The notes below the pieces were generated by a model. It had not been told where the DNA came from, searched no databases, and worked only from the letters and a program-made list of their open reading frames with translations. Below, one piece after another: positions 44,450 to 53,260 of a stretch of DNA of 64,000 nt. A program made the position numbers and the translations under genes. Source of the stretch: Rhodomicrobium sp. Az07. Lineage in GTDB: Bacteria; Pseudomonadota; Alphaproteobacteria; Rhizobiales; Rhodomicrobiaceae. Location of the stretch: contig NZ_JAHFZG010000003.1 of assembly GCF_018619475.1 (NCBI RefSeq), positions 124,001 through 188,000 on the forward strand, written 5' to 3'. Position 1 is the first letter of the stretch. Each line of letters starts with the position of its first letter.

Positions 44450-44983
44450 ATGCCATTTTACGAGCATACCTTTCTTGCGCGTCAGGATGTCACGGCGCAG
44501 CAAGTGACAGGTCTCATGAACACCTACAAGGCCGTGATCGAAGAACACGGCGGCAAGGTGTCGAAGACCGAATATTGGGGTCTGAAATCGACCGCCTACA
44601 AGATCAAGAAGAATCGTCGCGCGCATTACGCGTTCTTCAATATCGACGCGCCCCATCAGGCGGTGCTCGAAATGGAGCGCCAGATGGGCATTTCCACCGA
44701 CGTCCTGCGCTTCCTTACGGTGCGCGTCGAGGAACTCGACGAGAAGCCGTCCATCCAGATGCGCAAGCAGGACGAGCGCGACCGTGAACGCGGCGACCGC
44801 GATCGCGGCGGCGACCGGGGCCCGCGCGGCCCGCGTCGCGACTTCGGCGGCGGCGGCGGCGGCGGCGGGTTCTCCCGTGACGGCGACCGTGGCGGATTTT
44901 CGCGCGATGGCGAAGGTGGCGGCCAGCGTTTCGGTTCGCGGCCCCCTCGGACAGAAACCGCTCCGGCGGGAGGTGAAGAATGA
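44450..44983 (+). CDS. rpsF: 30S ribosomal protein S6 with long Gly/Arg tail
   Basis: The 177-residue product has a normal S6 core to about residue 100 ([55 protein letters not shown]) and then about 75 residues rich in Arg, Asp and Gly with RGG/SRDG repeats and a run of eight glycines. E. coli S6 has 131-135 residues and an acidic Glu tail instead. S6 binds S18 on the platform of the small subunit. It overlaps rpsR by 4 bp. Confidence 0.95.
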   Translation: MPFYEHTFLARQDVTAQQVTGLMNTYKAVIEEHGGKVSKTEYWGLKSTAYKIKKNRRAHYAFFNIDAPHQAVLEMERQMGISTDVLRFLTVRVEELDEKPSIQMRKQDERDRERGDRDRGGDRGPRGPRRDFGGGGGGGGFSRDGDRGGFSRDGEGGGQRFGSRPPRTETAPAGGEE

Positions 44984-45231
44984 GCATGCAAGGAACGAGC
45001 GGCGGAGCGCGTCGCCCCTTTTACCGCCGTCGCAAGACCTGCCCCTTCTCGGGCGAGAACGCGCCGGTCATCGATTACAAGGACGTGCGTCTTCTTCAGC
45101 GCTTCGTGTCGGAGCGCGGCAAGATCGTCCCCAGCCGCATCACGGCGGTGTCCGCGAAGAAGCAGCGCGAACTGGCCAAGGCCATCAAGCGTGCGCGCTT
45201 CCTCGGCCTTCTGCCCTACGTGCTGAGATAG
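44980..45231 (+). CDS. rpsR: 30S ribosomal protein S18
   Basis: An 83-residue protein with [35 protein letters not shown] and [20 protein letters not shown], the S18 signatures. It binds S6. Its ATG overlaps the rpsF stop (ATGA), which indicates translational coupling; rplI starts 12 bp after its stop. Confidence 0.98.
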   Translation: MSMQGTSGGARRPFYRRRKTCPFSGENAPVIDYKDVRLLQRFVSERGKIVPSRITAVSAKKQRELAKAIKRARFLGLLPYVLR

Positions 45232-45243
45232 GAGCGAGGCGAA

Positions 45244-45822
45244 ATGCAAGTAGTTCTTCTCCAGCGCGTCGGCCGCCTCGGTCAGATGGGCGATGTGGTC
45301 AAGGTGCGTCCGGGTTTCGCGCGCAACTTCCTGCTCCCGCAGGGCAAGGCGCTCCGTGCCACGAAAGAAAATCTCGTTCGCTTCGAGAAGGAGCGCGCGC
45401 AGCTTGAGGCTCACAACCTCGAACGCAAGCAGGAAGCTGAAGCCGTCTCGAAAAAGCTCGACGGTCAGCGCGTCATCGTGATCCGGCAGGCCGGCGATTC
45501 AGGCCAGCTCTACGGTTCGGTGTCGACGCGCGACATCGCGGACGCGGTTACAGCCAGCGGCTTCACGGTCGAGCGGGGCCAGGTGCTTCTCGACCATCCG
45601 ATCAAGACGCTCGGCATTCACGAAGTGCGCGTCGGCCTCCACCCGGAAGTGTCGGTGCGGGTCTCCGTCAACGTGGCGCGCACGGAAGAAGAAGCCCTGC
45701 GTCAAGCCAAGGGCGAGGACGTGCTGCAGGAGCGCGACGAATATGCCGCAGACTACGCCGCCGAGCAGGCTGCGATTGCGGCTGAGACGTTGTTCGAAGG
45801 CGAAGAGGCCGTCGAGCAGTAG
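45244..45822 (+). CDS. rplI: 50S ribosomal protein L9
   Basis: A 192-residue protein beginning [20 protein letters not shown], with the conserved N-domain [17 protein letters not shown], a long helix, and a C-terminal domain. It has about 43 residues more than the E. coli protein; the extra acidic tail ([20 protein letters not shown]) is usual in Rhizobiales. L9 stabilises the L1 stalk region and helps hold reading frame. It ends the S6-S18-L9 operon. Confidence 0.97.
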   Translation: MQVVLLQRVGRLGQMGDVVKVRPGFARNFLLPQGKALRATKENLVRFEKERAQLEAHNLERKQEAEAVSKKLDGQRVIVIRQAGDSGQLYGSVSTRDIADAVTASGFTVERGQVLLDHPIKTLGIHEVRVGLHPEVSVRVSVNVARTEEEALRQAKGEDVLQERDEYAADYAAEQAAIAAETLFEGEEAVEQ

Positions 45823-45847
45823 GCTCGCAACAAGCATTGCATTATCC

Positions 45848-45879
45848 AAGGGCGCGAGATGTTTTCTTGCGCCCTTTTT
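45848..45879 (+). terminator. Rho-independent terminator of rpsF-rpsR-rplI
   Basis: AAGGGCGC pairs with GCGCCCTT around a 13-base loop, followed by TTT; 25 bp after the rplI stop. Confidence 0.85.
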
Positions 45880-46059
45880 CGTTTCCCTTGCGCTTTGTTG
45901 CCGGTTGCGTTTCTGACATGGCAGCATCCCGAAAACGCGAATTCTCCAGAAGTATAGTTGATCCGACTTTTGTCTAAGCCTAGCGTTCCTGCGCTGGCCC
46001 CGCTTCATTCGACGCCCGGCCTGAAGCTACCACGAAAAGAACAGCAAGAAGGTGCAGCC

Positions 46060-47622
46060 GTGACAGGATCGCGCGTGCTCAACCGTGCGCTTCGGAGCAA
46101 GATTATGTCTGCTGCCGAAGCCGCGGCTCTCATACCGGCAGGATCGAACGTAGGCATGAGCGGGTTCACCGGCTCCGGCTACCCGAAGGAAGTGCCGGCG
46201 GCCCTCGCCGCACGGATCACCGCGCTTCACGCGGACGGCTTCGATTTCAAGATCGGCGTCTGGACCGGCGCTTCGACCGCTCCCGAACTCGACGGTGCGC
46301 TCGCCGCGGTCGACGGCATCGAGATGCGGCTGCCTTACCAGTCCGACCCCGCCTGTCGCGCCCGCATCAACGCGGGGCAGATGGACTATATCGACATCCA
46401 CCTCTCCCACGTGGCGCAGTTCGTGTGGTTCGGCTTCTACGGCAAGCTCGATGTCGCGGTGGTGGAAGTCGCGGGCGTTCTCGAAGACGGACGGCTTATT
46501 CCGGCTACGTCGATCGGCAACAACAAGACGTGGCTCGATCAGGCCGACAAGATCATCCTCGAAGTGAATAACCGCATCAACCCTGCCATGGAGGGGATGC
46601 ACGATATCTATTACGGCACCGCCCTTCCCCCGCACCGGAAGCCCATCCCGCTCGTGACGCCGAGCGACCGCATCGGCGAGCCCTACTTCCGCTGCGATCC
46701 CTCGAAGGTCATCGCCGTCATCGAGACGCACGCCTACGACCGCAACTCGGCTTTCACGCCGCCCGACGAAACGTCGCGCCTCATCGCCGGTCACATTCTG
46801 GAGTTCCTCGCACACGAGGTCAAAAAGGGCCGCATGCCGGAAAACCTGCTGCCGCTGCAATCGGGCGTCGGCAACACGGCGAATGCCGTCATGGCTGGCC
46901 TCGAACAGGGCCAGTTCGAAAACCTCACGGCCTATACCGAGGTGCTTCAGGACGGCATGCTGCACCTCCTGAAGCGTGGCAAGATGAGCTTCGCCTCCGC
47001 GACGGCGTTTTCGTTGAGCCCTGAAGCCGTGGACGACTTCAACCGCGACGTCGATTTCTACCGCGAGCGCGTGCTGCTGCGCCCGCAGGAGATCTCGAAC
47101 CATCCCGAAGTGATTCGCCGCCTCGGCGTCATCGCCATGAACGGCATGATCGAGGCCGACATCTACGGCAACGTGAACTCCACGCACATTCGCGGCTCGT
47201 CAATCATGAACGGCATCGGCGGGTCGGGCGACTTCGCGCGCAACGCCTATCTGTCGTTCTTCATGACGCCGTCGACCGCGAAGAACGGCCAGCTTTCCTG
47301 CATCGTGCCCATGGTCAGCCATGTCGACCACACCGAGCACGATGTGCAGGTGATCGTGACCGAGCAGGGCCTGGCCGATCTGCGCGGGCTGACGCCCAAG
47401 CAACGCGCGACGATCATCATAGAGAATTGCTCGCACCCAAGCTATCGCCCGGCGCTCCAGGCGTATTACGAGCGCTCGCTGCGTGAGTCGCCCGGACGCC
47501 ATACGCCGCACCTTCTCAACGAGGCGTTCTCCTTCCTGCAAAACTGGAAGGCCGAAAAGGCCGCGATGGAGGTGGAAAAGGCGATCCACTCCGGGCTTGC
47601 AGCCGTGAAAATTCCGGCCTGA
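46060..47622 (+). CDS. Acetyl-CoA hydrolase / succinate:acetate CoA-transferase
   Basis: A 520-residue class I CoA-transferase of the succinyl-CoA:acetate type (AarC/SCACT-like): IPAGSNVGMSGFTGSGYPKE, the oxyanion loop LLPLQSGVGNTANAVMAGLE, and TEQGLADLRGLTPKQRATII near the end. It moves CoA between succinyl-CoA or acetyl-CoA and acetate. The start is a GTG at 46060 with AAGAAGG upstream; the frame is open 34 codons further but without the family sequence. Hydrolase and transferase forms cannot be told apart by eye. It is followed by a perfect palindrome. Confidence 0.9.
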   Translation: MTGSRVLNRALRSKIMSAAEAAALIPAGSNVGMSGFTGSGYPKEVPAALAARITALHADGFDFKIGVWTGASTAPELDGALAAVDGIEMRLPYQSDPACRARINAGQMDYIDIHLSHVAQFVWFGFYGKLDVAVVEVAGVLEDGRLIPATSIGNNKTWLDQADKIILEVNNRINPAMEGMHDIYYGTALPPHRKPIPLVTPSDRIGEPYFRCDPSKVIAVIETHAYDRNSAFTPPDETSRLIAGHILEFLAHEVKKGRMPENLLPLQSGVGNTANAVMAGLEQGQFENLTAYTEVLQDGMLHLLKRGKMSFASATAFSLSPEAVDDFNRDVDFYRERVLLRPQEISNHPEVIRRLGVIAMNGMIEADIYGNVNSTHIRGSSIMNGIGGSGDFARNAYLSFFMTPSTAKNGQLSCIVPMVSHVDHTEHDVQVIVTEQGLADLRGLTPKQRATIIIENCSHPSYRPALQAYYERSLRESPGRHTPHLLNEAFSFLQNWKAEKAAMEVEKAIHSGLAAVKIPA

Positions 47623-47685
47623 CGCCATTCGCCGACAGCGGTCAGCGGGCGCGGCGCTGTTGTCCTTTCCCATGCCTCAATCGCT

Positions 47686-47719
47686 CTCCATAAAACGCCG
47701 TATGCGGCGTTTTATGGAG
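47686..47719. promoter_or_regulatory. Perfect 15-bp inverted repeat covering a ribosome binding site
   Basis: CTCCATAAAACGCCG, a TATG spacer, then CGGCGTTTTATGGAG. The last four bases, GGAG, lie 5 bp before the ATG at 47725, so the palindrome is either an operator or an RNA hairpin that hides the ribosome binding site. There is no T run after it. Confidence 0.7.
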
Positions 47720-47724
47720 TATTT

Positions 47725-47963
47725 ATGCGTAACGTCATCGATCTCATCGTCTTCACGCCCAGCATCGCGGTCGAATACGGGCAGAAGATCAAGACGCTCG
47801 TCGAACAGGCCGCAAACGCCGAAAATCTTCCCATCAGAGTCACGACATGGGACAAGTACGGCGACTTCTTCGACCCCGCAAATCGATATCCGCTCAACGA
47901 GTCTTGGCGCTCGAACGCTTCGAAGACCTCACGCTGGAACGGCTTGAAGCGGCGGCAGGATAA
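47725..47963 (+). pseudogene. Small gene with an internal frameshift
   Basis: From the ATG, about 59 codons with the local high-GC third-position pattern read MRNVIDLIVFTPSIAVEYGQ and on to PANRYPLNE. After that the same codon pattern continues only in the -1 frame, reading VLALERFEDLTLERLEAAAG and a TAA at 47961-47963. The unshifted frame ends at 47970 in unlikely codons. One base therefore seems to have been lost near 47905-47910, or the sequence has an error. The reconstructed product is about 80 residues, of no family I recognise. Its position behind a palindrome resembles autoregulated small genes. Confidence 0.5.
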
Positions 47964-48141
47964 AGCCTAACCGGGGCTGATCACGGTCGAGAGGTCCGTG
48001 CGTGGCGCCGCTTCGGGTGAACACACGGCCTCACTTCCCCAACGATTCTCCGCGACACGCAAAACGGCAACCGAGCCCTTTCGCATCGCGAAATGCGAAG
48101 GCGCTCGGCCGTGCTCATTCAGGCGCGGACTGCGATCCAGC

Positions 48142-48254
48142 CTAGAGCCGGATCCGATCAGGTTGACTCAACCTGATTGGTGAATCCGTCTCTTCAGAAA
48201 AAAGACCGGATAACCGATCTGATTGCGATTCAATCAGATCGGAACGGGCTTTAG
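48142..48254. repeat. Palindromic repeat, family B, long copy in opposite orientation
   Basis: A 113-bp element from CTAGAGCCGGATCCGATCAG to AACGGGCTTTAG. It is the reverse complement of the 37556 element, with a longer middle (about 20 bp more). Its terminal TTAG contains the TAA stop of the minus-strand gene that follows. Confidence 0.85.
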
Positions 48255-48628
48255 TGCGCCGGTGCGAAAACCCGCGCGGCTTTGATGCGCTTCGCCAGAA
48301 TCTCGGCAAGGCCCAGCACGGCGACGCCTGTCAGGATGTGGACGATATGCGCGAGCTTCGCCATCTCCGCCTCGGCGATCCCCTGCTGATAAATCCCGAT
48401 CGCAGGCGTCGCGGAAGCGACGATTGCGGCAAGGATCGCGATCACGGTGGCGCGCGAGAAGCCCTGAATCGCGAGCAGGAGCAGCGACAAGGCCGCAATG
48501 CCGCCCGCAACCTTGTGCGCGAGCAGCGGCACGCCCTCGACCGGCAGATATTTCGCGAAAAACGCGGCTCCAAGGCCGAGCGCGATGAGGCCGCCGAGGC
48601 GGACCAGCATGATGAGAACCGTTGTCAT
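48251..48628 (-). CDS. Small four-helix membrane protein
   Basis: A 125-residue protein with four membrane segments (about 4-25, 34-57, 62-81 and 93-112): TVLIMLVRLGGLIALGLGAA, VAGGIAALSLLLLAIQGF, VIAILAAIVASATPAIGIY, IVHILTGVAVLGLAEILAKR. The family is not recognised; it looks like a DUF of the cytochrome-b561-like or YtcA kind only in size. The ATG has a GGGAAAG site. The frame is open further upstream but that part is Arg-rich and unconvincing. Its stop is inside repeat B. Confidence 0.65.
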   Translation of the reverse strand: MTTVLIMLVRLGGLIALGLGAAFFAKYLPVEGVPLLAHKVAGGIAALSLLLLAIQGFSRATVIAILAAIVASATPAIGIYQQGIAEAEMAKLAHIVHILTGVAVLGLAEILAKRIKAARVFAPAH

Positions 48629-48990
48629 GTCACTTTCCCTCGAAAGAGCGCGCCGCTTGGTGCGGCGGTCGCGGATGCTGCGTCGACGATTAGGCGCAAA
48701 TCGTGGCGAAGACGAGCGGCAGCGGCGTCGCAGCCGACAGGTAGCGTGCAGCGGCTGCGGCCTGTCGAGATCGACGAGGCCCAGCGCGCTCCAAGGCAGA
48801 CGCGTTTCGTAAAATCGGACGGAAATTGGAAGCCGTCCCGAAAGCTGTCGCGCGGCATGCTTGCAAGGAGGCCGTCGCCGGATAGGCATGCCATGCGGAA
48901 ACGCTGCGAACCGGTCCGCGCGCGAGACGCTCCCTCAATCGAGCGCAAAACGGCCGCGCCCTCGCAACCAGCTTTGCCGGATACGCACGC
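48629..48990. other. Intergenic region without a supported gene
   Basis: In these 362 bp several frames stay open on both strands because of the high GC content, but all are Arg/Ala-rich and lack ribosome binding sites or a recognisable sequence. It must hold divergent promoters for the flanking genes; no clear boxes were seen. Confidence 0.4.
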
Positions 48991-49290
48991 ATGAAACTCC
49001 GCCTGAAACGCACTTCGCTCGTCCTTTGCGCAGTATTTGCGATTGCTTTCCATGCGTCGGGCGAGGCCGTTGCTCAAGGCCCCGACGGTCGCATCGGCGG
49101 AGGCGCTCCGATTCCCGTCGAACCACCGCCGAGCGTGCGCGGACCGCTCCCCGCCAGTCCGGCGCCGCCGTTGCAGGTCGAGCGGCCCCCGAACCGGCTC
49201 GGCGCTCCGCCCAGCGCGGTAGAGCGCCCACGCCCCGGCTTGTCGGCGCGAGGCACGCCCCGTTCCCGGAAGGGCCGCGCTCGCCCTTAG
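48991..49290 (+). CDS. Hypothetical exported proline-rich protein
   Basis: A 99-residue protein with a clear signal peptide (LKRTSLVLCAVFAIAFHASG, cleavage near AVAQG) and a Pro/Arg-rich mature part with repeats like PIPVEPPPSVRGPLP and LSARGTPRSRKGRARP. Unknown function. The signal peptide is the main reason to accept the gene; the mature part is low in complexity. Confidence 0.45.
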   Translation: MKLRLKRTSLVLCAVFAIAFHASGEAVAQGPDGRIGGGAPIPVEPPPSVRGPLPASPAPPLQVERPPNRLGAPPSAVERPRPGLSARGTPRSRKGRARP

Positions 49291-49330
49291 CGGATCGAAC
49301 GGACGACGCGCACCGACCCACGTCAGACAG

Positions 49331-50578
49331 CTATCGAATCGCGGCGATGGCCGCGCGTGGCTTCGGCGCATTTCCCGGCAATGGCACGGACGACATCCAG
49401 GGGCTGACCGACCGCGCCTTGTCGTAGCCGTAGCGAAACAGCGTCTGCATGTAGGGCGCATTGAAACCAGGCCGGAGGCCGGGAATAGATTTCACCAGTT
49501 CGTCGAAGCCCTTGTCGATAAAAGTCAGGTGGAAGTTTCCAGGCCCCACATAGGTGGTGGCCGCATAAAGCGTGCCCTTGGCGCTTGCCTTGATGAGGGT
49601 CGAGAACGCGCGGGGCACTTCGGTCAGGATCCCGGATTCCACCACCTCGAACTCGGGCGAAAGGCGGTTGTTGATCACCACCCACAATTTAGCAGGCATG
49701 CCCTTGGGCGTTGAAAGCCCGCGCCCCGTCGCAAAGACCACATCCGGCAGGATGAAGACCTGCGTTGTCGCGCCCCCGTCGATGTGCATTTCGCGGAAGC
49801 GGCGGCCGTTCGCCTGAACCTCGATATAGGTCGGGCCGAAAATGCCGGGAATGCTTGCCGAGGCGACGAGCACATCGCGGAACAGGTCGCGGTATTGCGG
49901 CCCGGCGGCGGCGATGGCGCCCATGTCCCAGACCACGCCACGCTGCGCGTCGAGATTGGTTGTGACGACGAAAAGGCGGCGGCCCTTCGCATGCTCGGCG
50001 GCGACGGCGCGCAGAAGATCGTAATCGACGAAGGCGTCCACGAGTTCGACGAGCGACTGACGGCGCACCTCCGCTGTGCCGAGCAGCGAGAACACACCGC
50101 CAAGGTCGCCGAGAAACTGCGCCGCGGTGCCCGAAAACGCCTCCTGTAGCCGCGCATCGTAGGCCGGGCCGAGAAAGGCGAGCGGTGCGATGAGTGCGCC
50201 CGCGCTGACACCCGTAGCGATGGCGAATTTCGGCCGCGTGCCCGTCGCGGTCCAGCCGTTGATGACGCCCGCGCCATAAGCGCCGTCATAGGCGCCGCCG
50301 GAAAGCGCGAGCACGTCGAAACTCCCCGTCGCGGAAATGGCTCCGGACAAGGCGGTTCCGCGCACGAATTCGCGCAGCTCCGCGTCGCTGCCGTCTACCC
50401 AGAAGCGCGCGTTCGGAATGCCTGGAATTTCGGCGATGGCCTGTTCCTGCGCGGTGAACGGCACGCGCGGAATATAGGCGCAGGCGGCAAGCAGAAACGC
50501 GGCCACGATCAGCGCGAACGACTGTCGCGCCGCGACCGCAAGGCGGCCCCGACGGTGCGCATCCCGGTCAAAGCCCAT
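49331..50578 (-). CDS. Patatin-like phospholipase lipoprotein
   Basis: A 415-residue protein with a signal sequence and lipobox (FALIVAAFLLAAC, Cys33). All patatin motifs are present: the glycine loop LSGGAYDGAYGAG (about 92-104), the nucleophile GVSAG (123-127), and the Asp motif HIDGG. It is expected to be an envelope lipid acyl hydrolase. It offers a useful contrast to the motif-less homologue at 18978-20729. The gene is convergent with the proline-rich gene and 130 bp downstream of the hydrolase gene. Confidence 0.92.
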   Translation of the reverse strand: MGFDRDAHRRGRLAVAARQSFALIVAAFLLAACAYIPRVPFTAQEQAIAEIPGIPNARFWVDGSDAELREFVRGTALSGAISATGSFDVLALSGGAYDGAYGAGVINGWTATGTRPKFAIATGVSAGALIAPLAFLGPAYDARLQEAFSGTAAQFLGDLGGVFSLLGTAEVRRQSLVELVDAFVDYDLLRAVAAEHAKGRRLFVVTTNLDAQRGVVWDMGAIAAAGPQYRDLFRDVLVASASIPGIFGPTYIEVQANGRRFREMHIDGGATTQVFILPDVVFATGRGLSTPKGMPAKLWVVINNRLSPEFEVVESGILTEVPRAFSTLIKASAKGTLYAATTYVGPGNFHLTFIDKGFDELVKSIPGLRPGFNAPYMQTLFRYGYDKARSVSPWMSSVPLPGNAPKPRAAIAAIR

Positions 50579-50708
50579 CCCGCTCCCTCTTCCACGTCAC
50601 AGCATTCGAGCACGTTTCCACCCGCTGGCTCGAAGCGTCAACAAGGCAGGCGCCGCTGCGCGGAGTTTCGGCCGTCACCGTTGCGCGACTGCAACCATAA
50701 CGGGTTGA

Positions 50709-51788
50709 TCACGGCCGTGTGTGCAATCGCCAGTGGTCAATGAGGGGCACGTCACCCGCCGGAAGCGGTGCGAAGAAGCTCTCCACGAGGCCCGCGTCAA
50801 CCGCGCCGATGGTGGCGTGCGTCCATTTCGGGGAGCGGTCCTTGTCGATGACGGCGGCGCGAACGCCCTCCGCAAAATCGGCGTGGCGAATGAGCCGCGT
50901 GGCCACACGGTATTCCAGAGTCAGGGCCTCCTTGAGGCTCGCGAAGGCGTTGGCGCGGCGGTGCAGTTCGAACGTGAGATGCAGCGCGAGCGGCGAGCGC
51001 TTCGAGAGCGTTTCGAGCGTTGCATGCGCGAAATTTCGCCATCGACCGTTCTCGCGCTCAAGCCCGCGGAACAGGGCTTCGAGCGAAGGCGCGGCGAACA
51101 GACGATCGATGGGCTCGCGCATGGCTTCGAGCGCGCTTTCGCCGGGCGGCTCATGCAACCCGTCGAGCACAGTGTCGATGAGTTCTCCTTCGACCATGGC
51201 CGCCCGGATCGCGGCGAACCCCTCGCTAGGCACGCAATGCGTCGCAAGCCCGAGCGCATAGGCATCGTCGCGGTCGCAGGCGGCGCCCGTCAGCGCGAGA
51301 TAGAGGCCGGTCCTGCCGGGCAGGCGCGGCAGGAACCACGAACCGCCGATATCGGGCACGAAGCCGATACCCGTTTCGGGCATGGCGAAGCGGAAATTTT
51401 CGCCCGCGACGCGATGGCTGCCGTAAAGGCTCACGCCCACGCCGCCGCCCATCACCGCGCCGTCGATCAGCGCAACATGAGGCTTGGGGAAGCATGCGAG
51501 CGACCAGTTGTGCTGATACTCGGCGGCGTAGAAGCGGTTCGCTTCTTCGGGCGCGTCAGCCGCCAGGTCGCGGATGGCGCGAATGTCGCCGCCAGCGCAA
51601 AACGCCTTGCCCTCGGCCTCCAGCATGACGCCACGAACGCGCCGATTTGCGGCGCAGGAATGAAGGAAGGCTTCGAGCCGTTCGATCATCGCGAAGGTCA
51701 ACGCGTTCAGCGCCTTTGGTCGATTGAGCCGGGCGATCCCCGCGCTTCCCTCTTCCACACAGACGACGCCCTCTTCCGCATCCTTCAT
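50709..51788 (-). CDS. 3-hydroxyisobutyryl-CoA hydrolase (enoyl-CoA hydratase fold)
   Basis: A 359-residue crotonase-fold protein with GGDIRAIRDLA, the oxyanion segment GAVMGGGVGVSLYGSHRVAG and MPETGIGFVPDIGGSWFLPR, the signature of 3-hydroxyisobutyryl-CoA hydrolases in valine breakdown, with catalytic Glu and Asp in that last segment. Length also fits (plain hydratases have about 260). It starts 12 bp after the stop of the methyltransferase-like gene, so they share a transcript, although no functional link is evident. Confidence 0.9.
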   Translation of the reverse strand: MKDAEEGVVCVEEGSAGIARLNRPKALNALTFAMIERLEAFLHSCAANRRVRGVMLEAEGKAFCAGGDIRAIRDLAADAPEEANRFYAAEYQHNWSLACFPKPHVALIDGAVMGGGVGVSLYGSHRVAGENFRFAMPETGIGFVPDIGGSWFLPRLPGRTGLYLALTGAACDRDDAYALGLATHCVPSEGFAAIRAAMVEGELIDTVLDGLHEPPGESALEAMREPIDRLFAAPSLEALFRGLERENGRWRNFAHATLETLSKRSPLALHLTFELHRRANAFASLKEALTLEYRVATRLIRHADFAEGVRAAVIDKDRSPKWTHATIGAVDAGLVESFFAPLPAGDVPLIDHWRLHTRP

Positions 51789-51800
51789 GATCGCTCCGGG

Positions 51801-53027
51801 CTAGACGTCCTCTTCCTTGTCGGTCTTCGTGCGGTACACGGCAACCCGCACCGGCGAGAACAGGCGCATCTTCGCCTTGGCCGCGAAAGGCAGCGGCACC
51901 CTCCCGAAAAGCTCCATCTGTTCGCGGCCTTTCTCCCGGCCTGTGTTCTCGAAAACGAGCCAGATTTCGCGCGGGTCGAGCCTGAGCGACGCCGAAACAT
52001 AACTGAGGACGATGTCGATGTGACCCGCCGGAAGCGCGTCGGGAAAGAAAAGCACGGAGGGTTGCGGAGGGATCAGGAGGCCGTCGCGGTCGCCGCGCAG
52101 CGCGCGAACGTCGCGGCAATCGAGCCAGGAACGCGGGTATTGCGCGAGATTCATTTCGAGGATTTCGCAGCCCTCGGTGTCGAAGGCATAGCCCGCCGCA
52201 TATTCGAAATTCCGCCGCGCCGCGAGAAGAAGCGTGCGGCCGTTACCCGCGCGGAAATCGACAAACGCATGGCGCTTCAGATCGCGGGGCAGGACCGACA
52301 ACGCCCAGTCGAGCACCTTCTTGGGCATCGGCCCGCGATAGACGAACTCCTTTTCGACGCCCTTTTCGCCCTCGCTGACAGCGTACACTTCGAGCGGGGG
52401 CGTCTTGCTGAACAGTAGCCGCTCGGTGTGCCTGTCGAAGACGTGCCGATGCACGAGGCTGAGAAGGGCGAGGCGCCTGCGCCGCCAGTCCTTGAGGCGC
52501 ATGCGCCGGAACAGCGCGGTGCCGATGTCGGCGGCGGTGCGTCTGCCGCTCGCGGCGAGATGCGATGCAACGCGGCCTGACCCGTGCAGCCGCTCCGCCG
52601 CCGATACCTTGAGCCCGCGAAGAGTCTCACTTGCCCGGCCAAGCAAAGAGGAGCCCGGCTCCGGCGTCGCTTCGACCGGGTCCGACACGGCAAGCGAAAG
52701 GGCGCGTAGCGGCGGCAAGATCTCGACATCCGCGACCGAAGGCGCCGCGCTTTCGCTGGCGGGGATCTGGCGGATCTGCTCGCGCGCGCTGTGCAATTCC
52801 TCGATCAGCCGCGCATGGGTCGCTTCGGGCGTCGGGCGAGACGGGGGCTGTTCCGGGGCACGCATCGGGGCGCGATCGGCAGGCAGCGCACCGCTCCGGA
52901 TCGCTTGTTCAAGCGCCTCCGCGAGTGCATCGGGACTGGCGGCGACGGGGGCGCCGAAGCTGTACGCGCCACGGTCAGCCCTTGAAAATTTGCTCAGACG
53001 CTGATTCTCGGAGTCGTCGTCCGTCAT
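51801..53027 (-). CDS. Protein with a class I SAM-methyltransferase-like domain
   Basis: A 408-residue protein. Residues 1-170 are Ala/Pro/Glu-rich and probably disordered. The C-terminal part reads HAFVDFRAGNGRTLLLAARR followed by FEYAAGYAFDTEGCEILEMN, which matches motifs I and II of methyltransferases with the common GSGKGR replaced by RAGNGR. The SAM-binding glycines are partly kept, so activity is uncertain. Later parts have DIVLSYVSASLRLDPREIWL. Substrate unknown. It is the first gene of a two-gene unit with the hydroxyisobutyryl-CoA hydrolase. Confidence 0.6.
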   Translation of the reverse strand: MTDDDSENQRLSKFSRADRGAYSFGAPVAASPDALAEALEQAIRSGALPADRAPMRAPEQPPSRPTPEATHARLIEELHSAREQIRQIPASESAAPSVADVEILPPLRALSLAVSDPVEATPEPGSSLLGRASETLRGLKVSAAERLHGSGRVASHLAASGRRTAADIGTALFRRMRLKDWRRRRLALLSLVHRHVFDRHTERLLFSKTPPLEVYAVSEGEKGVEKEFVYRGPMPKKVLDWALSVLPRDLKRHAFVDFRAGNGRTLLLAARRNFEYAAGYAFDTEGCEILEMNLAQYPRSWLDCRDVRALRGDRDGLLIPPQPSVLFFPDALPAGHIDIVLSYVSASLRLDPREIWLVFENTGREKGREQMELFGRVPLPFAAKAKMRLFSPVRVAVYRTKTDKEEDV

Positions 53028-53260
53028 GCCGCCCTGCCGAAATGTGCCCGCGAACGGCAGCGCGCCGCCGTAAACGCATGGATCACTGTTTTTTCACAAC
53101 TTCACCAGTAAAGGCAATTGCCGTCACCAAGAAAACGACCGAAACCCAAGGCGCGGCCGCGTTGCCGATGTCGTGTTGTCATTTTACCGCGCGTCAACCT
53201 TTCAGTGCCATTATCGAAAAGAGTAACGGTTCTTTCAATTTGTAGAGGAGGCCGCGTATC

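Noticed and set aside
48625-49461. A 278-codon minus-strand frame covering the 48.6-49.4 kb gap
   Set aside because: Arg/Ala-rich, no ribosome binding site, no conserved motif, and it covers a plus-strand gene with a good signal peptide.
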